Positions 8,587 to 17,572 of a DNA stretch of 64,000 nt are shown piece after piece (position 1 is the first letter of the stretch; each line of letters opens with the position of its first letter). The notes under the pieces are model-generated. The model did not search any database. It saw only the letters and a program-made list of their open reading frames with translations, and had not been told where the DNA came from. The stretch comes from Phycisphaerales bacterium (lineage in GTDB: Bacteria; Planctomycetota; Phycisphaerae; Tepidisphaerales; Tepidisphaeraceae): positions 22,767-86,766 of the forward strand of contig JADLBV010000022.1 in assembly GCA_020847545.1 (NCBI GenBank). Direction: 5' to 3'. The position numbers and the translations under genes are program-made.

Positions 8587-9662
8587 AGCTGGTGCTGAAA
8601 CAACGGGCAGTATTCCTGATGCGCGACAATACACCCGGCCTGCGGGCGAGGTTGTTGCGTCTGCCGCTGCGCCTGTTGGAAATCCCCTACACACTGGTGA
8701 TGCGAGCCCGCAATCATCTTTACGACCGCAATATTCTCCCCGCGCGTTCCCTTGGCCGGGCCACCATCAGCATCGGCAATCTCACCACCGGCGGCACGGG
8801 CAAAACCCCGCTGGTGCGCTGGCTGGCCGAACAACTCCATCAACGTGGTTGGTCCTGCGCCATCCTTTTACGCGGCTACGCGGCCAAAGATGGGCAAAGT
8901 GATGAAGAATCCGAGCTGCGCCAGTTGCTCCAATCCACGAACGACAATCCAACCCTGGTGAAAGCCGGCCCCGACCGCCTCGCCAGCGCCCGTGCGATTC
9001 TGGCCGATCATCCCAAAATCAACCTGTTCCTCCTCGATGATGCCTTTCAGCATCGCCGTGCCGGCCGGGATCTGGATGTGGTGTTAATCAACGCGGCCGA
9101 GCCGTTTGGATTTGACCATGTCCTTCCCCGCGGCCTGTTGCGCGAACCACTGATCGGCCTGAATCGTGCCGATGCGATTGTTCTCACCCGCGCCGATGCC
9201 GTTTCATCCGCCGATCTCGATGCAATCATTCAAACCATCAAAACGCACAACCCCGCCGCTCCCATTTACAAATCCCGCCATGTCATCACCGGCTGGACCG
9301 ATGCATCGGGGAACCTTCACCCCGCTGACGCCATCCGCAATCAACCCGTCCATCTCATCTGCGGCATCGGCGATCCCGACAGCTTTGGCCGCCATATTCG
9401 GTCGATGGGCGCGAATGTCGTCGGGTCTCAAATTTTCCCTGATCATCATGCGTACACCAGGCATGATCTGAACATCCCACCCTCCAGTGCCGGTTTGTTG
9501 CTCACCACCGAAAAGGACTGGGTGAAAATCGCCCCCCTGCTTACACCGGATTTTCCCACCAACATCCGACGCGCCCGCCTGGAACTCCAATGGCTCGATG
9601 GGGATGCTGAAAAACTCATGGCCTTGATCGATTCCCGTCTGGGAAAATCCCGCATTCCATAA
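8583..9662 (+). CDS. lpxK: Tetraacyldisaccharide 4'-kinase
   Basis: LpxK phosphorylates the 4' position of the lipid A disaccharide at the inner face of the cytoplasmic membrane. The 359-residue protein has a basic, amphipathic N-terminus, a P-loop in the GNLTTGGTGKTP segment (near residue 66) and the LLDDAFQHRR motif near residue 143, all characteristic. The TTG at 8583 overlaps the gluQ stop; a GTG at 8592 or an ATG at 8619 are alternative starts. Its presence implies an outer membrane with lipid A. Function secure, start uncertain. Confidence 0.92.
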   Translation: MKLVLKQRAVFLMRDNTPGLRARLLRLPLRLLEIPYTLVMRARNHLYDRNILPARSLGRATISIGNLTTGGTGKTPLVRWLAEQLHQRGWSCAILLRGYAAKDGQSDEESELRQLLQSTNDNPTLVKAGPDRLASARAILADHPKINLFLLDDAFQHRRAGRDLDVVLINAAEPFGFDHVLPRGLLREPLIGLNRADAIVLTRADAVSSADLDAIIQTIKTHNPAAPIYKSRHVITGWTDASGNLHPADAIRNQPVHLICGIGDPDSFGRHIRSMGANVVGSQIFPDHHAYTRHDLNIPPSSAGLLLTTEKDWVKIAPLLTPDFPTNIRRARLELQWLDGDAEKLMALIDSRLGKSRIP

Positions 9663-9710
9663 TCACCCCGGCAGCAACCTCACCCCCCTACCTTTCGCCG
9701 CCGGGCCGAC

Positions 9711-9716
9711 TACAAT
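9711..9716 (+). promoter_or_regulatory. Candidate -10 element upstream of trpE
   Basis: TACAAT lies eight bases before the trpE ATG, the same spacing as in the ABC ATPase promoter. No good -35 box is seen, so this is tentative. Confidence 0.35.
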
Positions 9717-9724
9717 TCCAATCC

Positions 9725-11221
9725 ATGCGGCGATACTTTCCCGATCTCGAAACATTTACCCAACAAGCGCAATCAGCGCAACTGATCCCCGTCTATCGCC
9801 AGCTTCTGGGCGACCGTCTAACCCCCGTCAGCGCCTTTGAGGTGCTGGGCCGGGATGAACATGCGTTTTTGCTCGAATCGGTCATCGGCGGCGAAAAGAT
9901 CGGCCGATACAGCTTCATCGCCACCGGCCCATCGCTGGTCTATCAGGCGGCCGGCGGGCGGGCCTCGGTCCAACAAGCCGGCCAACCGCCGCACGAATTT
10001 GACACCACCGACCCATTGGCCGACCTGGCCCGGCTGCTGCCCCCCGTACGCTATCACCACAATCCCGCCCTTCCCGCCTTCACCGGCGGCTTGGTTGGTT
10101 ACGCGGGATACGACACCATCCGCTATTACGAAGGTGAAAAACTCACCCAACCACCAAAGGATGACCGCCGATTGCCGGATGTGCTGTTTGGTCTGTATGG
10201 CGAGCTGGTGATCTTCGACCACGTTGACAAAACGATCAAAATCGTCGCCAACGCCGACTTACGGTTAAATCCTGACCCACAAACGGCTTATAACCATGCC
10301 TGCCGGCGGATCGATCAGATCGTCTCCCGGCTGGCACAGCCCCCATTGTCCGGCCTGGGCGAAATAGACCCGCGCTCCCCGTTGACGTTGAAGTTTGAAT
10401 CCAATTTCACCCGCGAAGCATTTGAGCAGGCCATTGAAGCTGGAAAACAGTACATCCGCGCGGGGGATATTTTCCAATTCGTCCCCAGCCAGCGACTGCG
10501 GGTTTACAGCCAGGCCGATCCGTTTGATGTTTATCGCGCGCTGCGGATCATCAACCCATCCCCCTTCATGTTTTACCTCAAAAGCCCGGCCTGCACGCTG
10601 ATCGGCTCCAGCCCGGAGATTCTCTGCCGGGTTGCCGACCGCCGCGTCACCAGCAGGCCATTGGCCGGCACCAGAAAACGGGGATCCACGCCGCAGGAAG
10701 ATCAGGAGCTTGAAAAGGAACTGCTGGCCGACCCCAAGGAACTCGCCGAACACATCATGCTGGTGGACCTGCACCGCAACGACATCGGCCGGGTGGCCCG
10801 CGTTGGCAGTGTCGAGATCAGCGATGTCATGACCGTGGAGCGATACAGCCATGTCATGCACATCACCTCCAACGTCACCGGCACGCTGGATGATCCGTAC
10901 ACCGCATTGGACGCCCTTCGGGTGTCGCTGCCGGTTGGGACCGTGAGCGGCGCGCCAAAAGTCCGCGCCATGCAGATCATCGACGAGCTGGAACCGACCC
11001 GTCGGGGCCCTTATGGCGGCGCGGTGGGTTATATCGATCTGGCCGGCGACATGGACACCTGCATCGCATTGCGCACCATCGTCTGGAGATCGGGCGTCTT
11101 TGATGTGCAGGCGGGCGCGGGAGTCGTGGCCGATTCGGTCCCATCATCGGAATATGAGGAGACCATGAACAAGGCCAAGGCGTTGCTCAAGGCGGTGGAG
11201 ATCGCGCAAAACGGGTTCTGA
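9725..11221 (+). CDS. trpE: Anthranilate synthase component I
   Basis: TrpE converts chorismate and ammonia to anthranilate, the committed step to tryptophan, usually with a TrpG glutamine amidotransferase. The 498 residues include the N-terminal domain (with the family LLESV and GRYSFI segments that contribute to Trp feedback binding) and the C-terminal chorismate-binding domain with DLHRNDIGRV, SLPVGTVSGAPKVRAMQII and RRGPYGGAVGYI. No trpG gene is next to it; the following gene is an AAA ATPase one base away. No aromatic leader peptide like that of aroF is seen in the 62-bp upstream gap. The identification is secure. Confidence 0.95.
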   Translation: MRRYFPDLETFTQQAQSAQLIPVYRQLLGDRLTPVSAFEVLGRDEHAFLLESVIGGEKIGRYSFIATGPSLVYQAAGGRASVQQAGQPPHEFDTTDPLADLARLLPPVRYHHNPALPAFTGGLVGYAGYDTIRYYEGEKLTQPPKDDRRLPDVLFGLYGELVIFDHVDKTIKIVANADLRLNPDPQTAYNHACRRIDQIVSRLAQPPLSGLGEIDPRSPLTLKFESNFTREAFEQAIEAGKQYIRAGDIFQFVPSQRLRVYSQADPFDVYRALRIINPSPFMFYLKSPACTLIGSSPEILCRVADRRVTSRPLAGTRKRGSTPQEDQELEKELLADPKELAEHIMLVDLHRNDIGRVARVGSVEISDVMTVERYSHVMHITSNVTGTLDDPYTALDALRVSLPVGTVSGAPKVRAMQIIDELEPTRRGPYGGAVGYIDLAGDMDTCIALRTIVWRSGVFDVQAGAGVVADSVPSSEYEETMNKAKALLKAVEIAQNGF

Positions 11222-11222
11222 C

Positions 11223-12371
11223 ATGCCGGCGACATCGTGGGAACATTTTGAGCGGTATCGACAAAAGGGCCTCGACGCCCGCCGGGCCGGGCAATGGGAG
11301 TCGGCTCGAATTTATCTGTTGGAAGCTGCCCGTTCGATGGTCGCGCTCAGCAAGGAGGCCCAGAGCGAGGAATTGCGCAGCGCCCGACAGGAAATCGCCT
11401 CCAAATTGCTGGAACTGGGCCGCGATTGCGAGTCGGCCAACAATGAAAAACGCCGGGCGCCGGCAATGCGCGGTTCAGCCTCCAATCGCGAGGAATCCTC
11501 CGAATCCGAAGGAGCAAAGGATGTCCAGCAATGGATCGTCCGCGAAAAACCCAAATTGCGTTTTGATGATGTGGCCGGCCTGGAGGAGGTGAAGCAGGAC
11601 ATTCGCCTCAAGATGATTTACCCATTTGAGCATCCGGAACTGGCCGAGCGGTTTGGCATCCGTCCCGGCGGCGGCGTTTTGCTGTACGGCCCACCCGGCA
11701 CGGGCAAGACGATGCTGGCCAAGGCGACCGCCGGCGAGATCGATGCGACATTTTTCCGCATCTCACCGGCCGATGTTCTCAGCAAATGGGTGGGTGAGGC
11801 CGAACAGAACATCAAAAAACTGTTCGACGCCGCCGCGGGCGAAAAACGGGCGATCATCTTCATCGACGAGATCGAGGCGCTGGTCCCCGCCCGCCGCGAT
11901 GAAGGCTCCAGTGTCATGCAGCGGGTGGTGCCGCAGATTTTGCAGGGGATGGAAGGGTTTGACGAAAAGGCCATCAGCCCGATTCTGTTCATGGGGGCCA
12001 CCAACGTCCCCTGGCAACTGGACCCGGCCGTGCTGCGGCCCGGCCGATTCGACGAAAAAGTCTACATCCCCCTGCCGGACCTCCCCGCCCGCATGAAAAT
12101 GCTCGAAATCTACCTCTCCCACCGCCCTCTGGCCGATGACATCCAACTGGACGACCTGGCAAAACAACTCGACGGTTACAGCGGCGCCGACATCAAATAC
12201 ATCTGCGACCGCGGCGCCACCGTCCCCTTTTTGCAATCCGTCGCCACCGGCCAGGAAGGCCAAATCACCGACAAAATCCTCTCGGATGTCATCACCGACA
12301 CCCCCCGCTCCGTCACGCCGCAAATGCTGGAACGATTCGACCGCTGGATGCGGGAAGCAAGTACGGCGTGA
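11223..12371 (+). CDS. AAA ATPase of Vps4/katanin type with MIT-like N-terminal helices
   Basis: The ATG lies one base after the trpE stop. Residues 1-75 form a helical, charged segment resembling an MIT or TPR-like hairpin (HFERYRQKGLDARRAGQWESA). A variable linker follows, then an AAA domain with Walker A GPPGTGKT (156-163), a pore-loop SKWVGE (187-192), Walker B IIFIDE (211-216) and arginine fingers near RPGRFDEK. This order (MIT-like, linker, one AAA cassette) is that of eukaryotic and archaeal Vps4, katanin and spastin, which remodel membrane or filament polymers. Bacterial substrates are not known to me. No ESCRT-like gene is nearby. AAA call secure; MIT resemblance is inference. Confidence 0.85.
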   Translation: MPATSWEHFERYRQKGLDARRAGQWESARIYLLEAARSMVALSKEAQSEELRSARQEIASKLLELGRDCESANNEKRRAPAMRGSASNREESSESEGAKDVQQWIVREKPKLRFDDVAGLEEVKQDIRLKMIYPFEHPELAERFGIRPGGGVLLYGPPGTGKTMLAKATAGEIDATFFRISPADVLSKWVGEAEQNIKKLFDAAAGEKRAIIFIDEIEALVPARRDEGSSVMQRVVPQILQGMEGFDEKAISPILFMGATNVPWQLDPAVLRPGRFDEKVYIPLPDLPARMKMLEIYLSHRPLADDIQLDDLAKQLDGYSGADIKYICDRGATVPFLQSVATGQEGQITDKILSDVITDTPRSVTPQMLERFDRWMREASTA

Positions 12372-12503
12372 TGTTCGACATTTCGGTCAAATAATCCATT
12401 CAGAACCGAATTTACCTGCGATGAGTCACGAATAGAATCTGACACTATTGAACGGTGCATTTCAGGAGTACAGGACAATTTGTTTCATGGTAAACTGACA
12501 TAC

Positions 12504-12584
12504 ATGGAACGCCTGAAATCAGTGCTGTCGTCGAACTTGCGTGGTGCGGCGGTCAACCTCAGTCCAAACCGAAAAGTAACATGA
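12504..12584 (+). CDS. Possible small ORF upstream of nucleotidyltransferase gene (26 aa)
   Basis: An ATG-started frame of 26 codons ends with TGA overlapping the ATG of the next gene (ATGA), a sign of translational coupling. The frame is open back to the AAA stop at 12371, so it could instead be the tail of a longer decayed gene. There is no recognisable domain. An AGGAG at 12464-12468 would suit a TTG start at 12480. Evidence is limited to frame and overlap. Confidence 0.3.
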   Translation: MERLKSVLSSNLRGAAVNLSPNRKVT

Positions 12585-13243
12585 AGACGATTGACCCGCT
12601 TGCGGAAGCGATCCTTCTTGAACTCTCACATCGACCGGAGAGCAGTGAGATTGTTCTTGGAGGGTATTTTGCTTTGCGCCAATATGTTGACTACCGCGCT
12701 ACTCATGACATTGACGCATGGTGGAAGTCGCGAGCGGACTCGAACGCGGAGAATGCCATTCGCGATTCCATGCGGAATGTGGCAATCGACAAAGGCCTGG
12801 AACTGCAAGAGCGACGATTCGGTGAAACCTTGTCATTCGAGTTGAGTCGAAACAAGCAGAAGGTGTTCTCCTTCCAGATTGCGGTGCGTTCGGTGGAATT
12901 GGAACGGCCGCAAACAAGCGCCTGGCCTCCGATTCTGATCGAAACCTTCGTGGACAATGTAGCGTCAAAGATGAACGCGCTGGTGGACCGAGGCTCCCCA
13001 CGGGATTTTACTGATATCCACCAGTTGGTGCAGGCCGGCCTGATTCAGCCCGAAATCTGTTGGCAACTTTGGGAGCGGAAAAACCCCGATGCGGGAACAA
13101 GCGATTCCGCCAAAACGAAGGTTCTGCTGCATTTGCAATCCCTTGAACAACGTCGTCCACTCGGCAGTATTATTGATAACGCCGATAAACAGAGGGCTTC
13201 AACCGTTCGCCACTGGTTCAAGGAGATATTCTGCAAACCATGA
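12581..13243 (+). CDS. AbiEii/AbiGii-like nucleotidyltransferase
   Basis: The 220-residue protein shows the minimal nucleotidyltransferase pattern: a GG pair at residues 27-28, an Arg-x-Thr-x-Asp-Ile-Asp stretch at 39-45 and a conserved late Lys (130) with an RDFTD motif at 141-145. In AbiEii-type toxins these residues bind the nucleotide and metals, and the toxin modifies tRNA acceptor ends. The family also includes proteins of unknown function, and this one is shorter than classic AbiEii (about 300). Its stop overlaps the next gene (ATGA). The classic AbiEi winged-helix antitoxin is not present, so toxicity is unproven. Confidence 0.65.
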   Translation: MKTIDPLAEAILLELSHRPESSEIVLGGYFALRQYVDYRATHDIDAWWKSRADSNAENAIRDSMRNVAIDKGLELQERRFGETLSFELSRNKQKVFSFQIAVRSVELERPQTSAWPPILIETFVDNVASKMNALVDRGSPRDFTDIHQLVQAGLIQPEICWQLWERKNPDAGTSDSAKTKVLLHLQSLEQRRPLGSIIDNADKQRASTVRHWFKEIFCKP

Positions 13244-13578
13244 GTACGCCCATCGACCATAGCGTCTATCCCGATTTGGATCGACCGCCGAGCGAGCTTG
13301 AATCCGCTGAGGCGAAAGCGGACTACATTCATCGAATCTGTTCGGCGTGGGATTTCGGCATTCAACCTGAACCCGCAACATTCAATTTATTCTCACAATG
13401 GCGGGAGGTGTTTGACCGCTTTCCGATTGTCACATCACCGGCCTATCATACCTTCCGCAGTTGGTTTGGATGGCCGTCGGTTCCGATCCCAACCGGTCTG
13501 CCCAAACCCACACTGCGGTGGGAACATCTCGATCGGCTTGAAGGCAGACCGCCCGATCCATGCGACGGCATGATCTAG
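13240..13578 (+). CDS. Hypothetical protein paired with nucleotidyltransferase
   Basis: This 112-residue protein starts inside the stop of the nucleotidyltransferase gene (ATGA), so the two are surely co-translated. It is rich in Pro and Trp, acidic at the N-terminus, and has no membrane segment or recognisable motif. The context suggests an accessory or neutralising partner of the upstream protein, but this is inference. It is convergent with the secreted TPR protein gene. Confidence 0.6.
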   Translation: MSTPIDHSVYPDLDRPPSELESAEAKADYIHRICSAWDFGIQPEPATFNLFSQWREVFDRFPIVTSPAYHTFRSWFGWPSVPIPTGLPKPTLRWEHLDRLEGRPPDPCDGMI

Positions 13579-13621
13579 TCGATAACCAACCGAACCAACC
13601 AAGCAATGGCTGTACAATGCG

Positions 13622-15415
13622 TTACTTATTCATCTCCCCCTGTGGCGATTCCGCAGGCTCGGTTTGGGCGGTGGGGAGTTTCCAGAGTTCACGTATGGCG
13701 CGGTAAACGCCATCCGTCCGGCCGGCGCGTTTTTCGGCCAAGTCGAGCCAGGCGGCCGCCTGACGCTCGTTGCCGGTGTTGTAGGCGATGTAGGCCAGCA
13801 AAAAGACCGGCGTGGTTTGATTCTGCTCGTTGACCGAGATGTTTTTCAATTCCTTGACGACATCCGTCAACCGGTCGGCACCAATGAATGCCTTCAGGTC
13901 ATATTGACCCACCAGAACGGCCGGGTCTTTGGTCACGGCTTCGCGGATGTGTGACTCGGCGCGGGCATAATAGCCGGCGCCCAGTTCCGCATGCGCACGG
14001 CCCAGAACGATCAGCGGATTGTTGGGGGCGATCTGCTGGGCGATGTCATACTGATCCAGCGCCGATGCGAATTTCCCCTCTTTCATCAACTCTTCGGCCT
14101 TGCGCAATACATCCGCCAAACCCTTGGCCTGTACGCCGTTTGCCAGCGTGTCCACCTTGATCGGTTCGGGCTTTTCGGGCTGGCCTTTGTCGGCCTGCGC
14201 TTCCTTATTTTCCGAGTTATCCGATGGCGTTGTCGGCTGTTGCGGCGGGGTTGTGGGCTGGCCGGGGGTCGCCACCTGACCCGGCTGACCGGGTTGTGCG
14301 GGCTGATTTGGGAGAACTGGCTGATTCGGTTGATTCGGCTGGCTTGGCTGGCCGGACTGATTCGCGTTGGCTTCTTCCTGCGCCTTTTTCTGACGGAGTT
14401 GTGCCTGATATTCCCGGTTATATTCCGCATCGGTTTTGGATTTTTCATCCTTGAACCGATCATACCGATTGTGCATCTCCGCAAACTGCTGGCTCTGTTG
14501 CGTGGGAGGAACCAACAACCGATTGCGCAGGCTCTGGTCCGTGCCGAGATTGCCCGCCTGATCCGGATTGCCCCCGATCTGGCCGCGGTTGACACTGCTG
14601 TCCAGCGCCTGATTTTCAGGCGTCTGCGGCACATTCATCGCGGGGTTGTTCAACTGATTGGGATTGGCATTCTCATCAGTCGGCGGCTGATTGCCGGAAT
14701 TGCGCAGCTCCTGACGATACCGCTCCAGCGTCTGCGCATCAAGCGGCCCGCGCCCCTGATTGCCCATGCTCGTGTAATTATTCAAGAAATAGGCATCGCT
14801 GGGATTGTTCACATCCCATTGGCGAATCCCATACAACGGCGACGCGGTCAAAATCGAATTCGCATCCGCTCCGGGTGAAGGCAAAATCATTTCGCCCGGC
14901 ATCGGCGGGCCGGACATGGTTTGATTGTTCACCGTCCCCACAGGTGGATGTCCCGCCGTCGCATCATTCACCAGCGGCGCCGGCGCGTAGGTTCCGTTGG
15001 AAGTCTGCACATATCCCGGCGGTGGCGTGATCGTCCGATTGCCATAAAACGGCCTCGGCTGGTTCATGTCCACCTGGGTTGAATATTCAGGCGCGCCGCT
15101 TGAGCCGCGGATAAACCGATCGGTGATACCCGATCCGCTCGGCCCGGCAAATGTATTGGGATCGCTATAGGGAACCGGCCCGCGAAATTCCCGGCCGGCC
15201 GTCACGTTGCCGGTCACGATCTGGTTGCCGCTGGGCTGGTCTATGTCCCGCCCTTCGTTGTATCCACCCGACCCCACGCGATTGTTGGCATCCAATGCCC
15301 GCCCATCCTGATTGGAGTTGCGAAACTGGGCCTGGGACACGCCGGGCAAAAAGACCGCCGGCAAGGCGGCAACCACGGCCAAAGACAATCGGCGAACGGC
15401 AATTTTGTTTCTCAT
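13622..15415 (-). CDS. Secreted TPR-repeat protein with Gln/Pro/Asn-rich linker
   Basis: The N-terminus is a Sec signal peptide (basic start, hydrophobic core LSLAVVAALPAVFLPG, cleavage near SQAQ at residue 30). Residues 30-420 are low complexity, rich in Asn, Gly, Pro and Gln, with repeated QPNQP-like units near 350-400. The C-terminal 160 residues contain helical TPR-like hairpins (for example ADVLRKAEELMKEGKFASALDQYDIAQQ) and end acidic. No catalytic motif is seen. It is probably periplasmic or envelope-associated and may scaffold other proteins. A GAGG precedes the ATG by five bases. Confidence 0.75.
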   Translation of the reverse strand: MRNKIAVRRLSLAVVAALPAVFLPGVSQAQFRNSNQDGRALDANNRVGSGGYNEGRDIDQPSGNQIVTGNVTAGREFRGPVPYSDPNTFAGPSGSGITDRFIRGSSGAPEYSTQVDMNQPRPFYGNRTITPPPGYVQTSNGTYAPAPLVNDATAGHPPVGTVNNQTMSGPPMPGEMILPSPGADANSILTASPLYGIRQWDVNNPSDAYFLNNYTSMGNQGRGPLDAQTLERYRQELRNSGNQPPTDENANPNQLNNPAMNVPQTPENQALDSSVNRGQIGGNPDQAGNLGTDQSLRNRLLVPPTQQSQQFAEMHNRYDRFKDEKSKTDAEYNREYQAQLRQKKAQEEANANQSGQPSQPNQPNQPVLPNQPAQPGQPGQVATPGQPTTPPQQPTTPSDNSENKEAQADKGQPEKPEPIKVDTLANGVQAKGLADVLRKAEELMKEGKFASALDQYDIAQQIAPNNPLIVLGRAHAELGAGYYARAESHIREAVTKDPAVLVGQYDLKAFIGADRLTDVVKELKNISVNEQNQTTPVFLLAYIAYNTGNERQAAAWLDLAEKRAGRTDGVYRAIRELWKLPTAQTEPAESPQGEMNK

Positions 15416-15468
15416 GATGACCTCTTTATCGGCCCGTCCACCCCCGAAACCGGACCCCTAATCCACTA

Positions 15469-16503
15469 CTATAGTGTATTAGACCCAATAGAGGGATGAA
15501 AGTTGTCATCCAAATGCCGTTGCAAAAATAAACAGACCTGCTCGATCGTCAAATCTCGACTGAAAATGCTGTAAGTCTCTGAATTAACAAAGGTTAGAGA
15601 TTTCCCCTTATTATAGACATCAGAAAAACTATCCGCCCTTAAATCTTCAAGATTCACCCCATAAGCAACCTCAAATGCCCATTGATAAAGGGGTTGCAGA
15701 AATTTTAACGCGGCCGATCGGGGGATAAACCGATCCATCACCTTTTTTGGATCGCAGATCGGGCGGTCCAGCACCAACGCCGCGATGGCCGGGTCTTGTT
15801 GTGCCGCCAGCAAGGCGGCGTTGGCACCCGTGCCCGTGCCGATGATCGCGATGCGGTCGGGGTCGATGTAAGAGCGTCTGCGTAACATCTGCACCCCCGC
15901 CAGAACATCCTTGGATTCATTGAGGCCAAATGTCTGCCCGCCGGCCGCGCTGTTGCCGCAACCTCGCAAGTCCAATACCAGCACCACCATGCCGGCATCG
16001 TGCAGGGGTTTGACCAGCGGCAGCATCTGTTCGCTCGATCCGCCCAGATCATGCGCCAAAACCACGGCCGGGAAGCGCTTTCGCAAGATTTTGTCTTTTT
16101 GTTCCAAAACCTTGCGGGCATCCAATGCCGGGACCAGAACCCCTTCAATTCGGGTCTGATCCTCGCTGAGCATTGTCACCGGTTCGTAATAAATCCCCAA
16201 ATCCTGTGGCGTCAATCCGGCCTGGACATGCGGCGGATGGGTGGTGATCGCCACCGACAACCCCACCAACAGCCCGATGCACAACTGCACAAATGCCAAC
16301 CGATAAAGAACCCCTCGAAACACCCGGCCGGCCAATGTGCCTTCTTCGGCTCGTAAGTGTTTTCGCCTGCGAGGGATAACATCCATCGACAACAACGCCC
16401 AGGTGCGACGAAACAGTCGCCGGGTCATCAACCCCCATTGCCGCCGTGGCGCGGGGGCAATGGGATCGGGCGCAAAATCGGGATTCATCACCGGCCGCTG
16501 CAT
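15469..16503 (-). CDS. Alpha/beta-hydrolase-fold membrane-anchored protein lacking canonical nucleophile
   Basis: The start at 16503 (MQRPVMNPDFAP) has a strong GAGGAAGGGG five bases upstream and is preferred over 16542. One hydrophobic segment near residue 60 (LAFVQLCIGLLVGLSVAI) suggests an anchor. The rest follows the alpha/beta-hydrolase order: VVLAHDLGG (oxyanion side), VLDLRGCGNS and the nucleophile-elbow region IIGTGTGANAAL. The expected Gly-x-Ser-x-Gly has Gly in place of Ser, and no clear catalytic His follows, so classic esterase activity is doubtful. It may be a pseudoenzyme or use another mechanism. Fold call fairly secure. Confidence 0.75.
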   Translation of the reverse strand: MQRPVMNPDFAPDPIAPAPRRQWGLMTRRLFRRTWALLSMDVIPRRRKHLRAEEGTLAGRVFRGVLYRLAFVQLCIGLLVGLSVAITTHPPHVQAGLTPQDLGIYYEPVTMLSEDQTRIEGVLVPALDARKVLEQKDKILRKRFPAVVLAHDLGGSSEQMLPLVKPLHDAGMVVLVLDLRGCGNSAAGGQTFGLNESKDVLAGVQMLRRRSYIDPDRIAIIGTGTGANAALLAAQQDPAIAALVLDRPICDPKKVMDRFIPRSAALKFLQPLYQWAFEVAYGVNLEDLRADSFSDVYNKGKSLTFVNSETYSIFSRDLTIEQVCLFLQRHLDDNFHPSIGSNTL

Positions 16504-16663
16504 ACGATCCCCTTCCTCTACCTCAATATGTATCAGATACAATATGTTGAGTTGAAAAGGCCAATCGAAAAATCCACATCTCGCGTAGGGTGGGGTCTGA
16601 GGGTATGTTATGGGGCCTGGTCAGGGATGGCCGGATTCGTTTTTACGGAAGAATTGGATTGGC

Positions 16664-17518
16664 ATGTCTTTGTCGTCGCGCATGACTTCAGTAAAGCCCA
16701 TTTCGGCTCATACACCGGTGATTCATCTTGTGGCGGTGGATCTGGATGGGACATTGTTGAATGACACCAAACAGGTGACAAAACAGACGGCCGAGGCATT
16801 GGCGAAGTTGCCACAGCGCGGCGTCAAACTGGTAATCGCTTCAGCCCGGCCGCCACGGTCGGTCCGGCACATCTATCAATCATTGGGTTTGGACACCTGG
16901 CAGATCAATTACAACGGGGCATTGATCTGGGATGAGCCGGGCCATAAGGCGATTTTTCATCGCCCGATGAATTGCCGGCTGGTACGGCAGATGATCGAAG
17001 TCTCGCGGGACATGTATGAGGAGGTTCTGGTCACCTGCGAGATCATGGACCGCTGGTACACCGACCGATTGGACGATCAGTTCAACACCGAGACCGGCAA
17101 ACTCTTTAAGCCGGATGTGGTGGCCCCGATTGAGGAGATCTGCACCCAGCCGATCACCAAATTGCTGTTGTTGGGCGAACCGAGGGTGATCGGCAGGTTG
17201 GAGCCGATGTTGTCGCAGCGGTTTGGCGAGCAATTCACGTTTGTGCAGACCGATGATCATATGTTGCAGATCATGGACAAACGGGTCTCCAAGGCGGTGG
17301 CATTGGAGAAGGTGGCCCGGCATTATCGCGTGTCGATGGAGCATGTGATGGCGATCGGCGATGCGCCCAACGATGTGGGGATGCTCCAGTCGGCCGGCGT
17401 TGCGGTGGCGATGGACAACGCGGCGGCGGTGGTGAAGGAGGTGGCGGATTGGGTGGCGCCGTCGAACAACGATCACGGGGTGAGTGCGGCGCTGCGGCGG
17501 TATGGGTTGTGCGAGTGA
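16664..17518 (+). CDS. HAD-superfamily hydrolase, Cof type
   Basis: The HAD motifs are intact: VDLDGTLL (nucleophile Asp, about residue 24), ASARP (motif II), a late Lys in SKAVAL and GDAPNDVGML (motif IV). The inserted cap between motifs II and III places it in the Cof/YbiV C2 group, which dephosphorylate sugar phosphates or flavin mononucleotide. I chose the ATG at 16664 because GGAAGA lies upstream; 16682 is also possible. It is followed closely by a glycosyltransferase gene. Substrate unknown. Confidence 0.85.
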   Translation: MSLSSRMTSVKPISAHTPVIHLVAVDLDGTLLNDTKQVTKQTAEALAKLPQRGVKLVIASARPPRSVRHIYQSLGLDTWQINYNGALIWDEPGHKAIFHRPMNCRLVRQMIEVSRDMYEEVLVTCEIMDRWYTDRLDDQFNTETGKLFKPDVVAPIEEICTQPITKLLLLGEPRVIGRLEPMLSQRFGEQFTFVQTDDHMLQIMDKRVSKAVALEKVARHYRVSMEHVMAIGDAPNDVGMLQSAGVAVAMDNAAAVVKEVADWVAPSNNDHGVSAALRRYGLCE

Positions 17519-17572
17519 GGGAATTTTTGATTTTTGATTTTTGATTTTCGATTTCTATCTGGGGTTGGATTG

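Noticed and set aside
17524..17555. Tandem TTTTTGA repeat before the glycosyltransferase gene
   Set aside because: It is a short low-complexity run with about three units. No function is evident, and it only helped to choose the downstream start.
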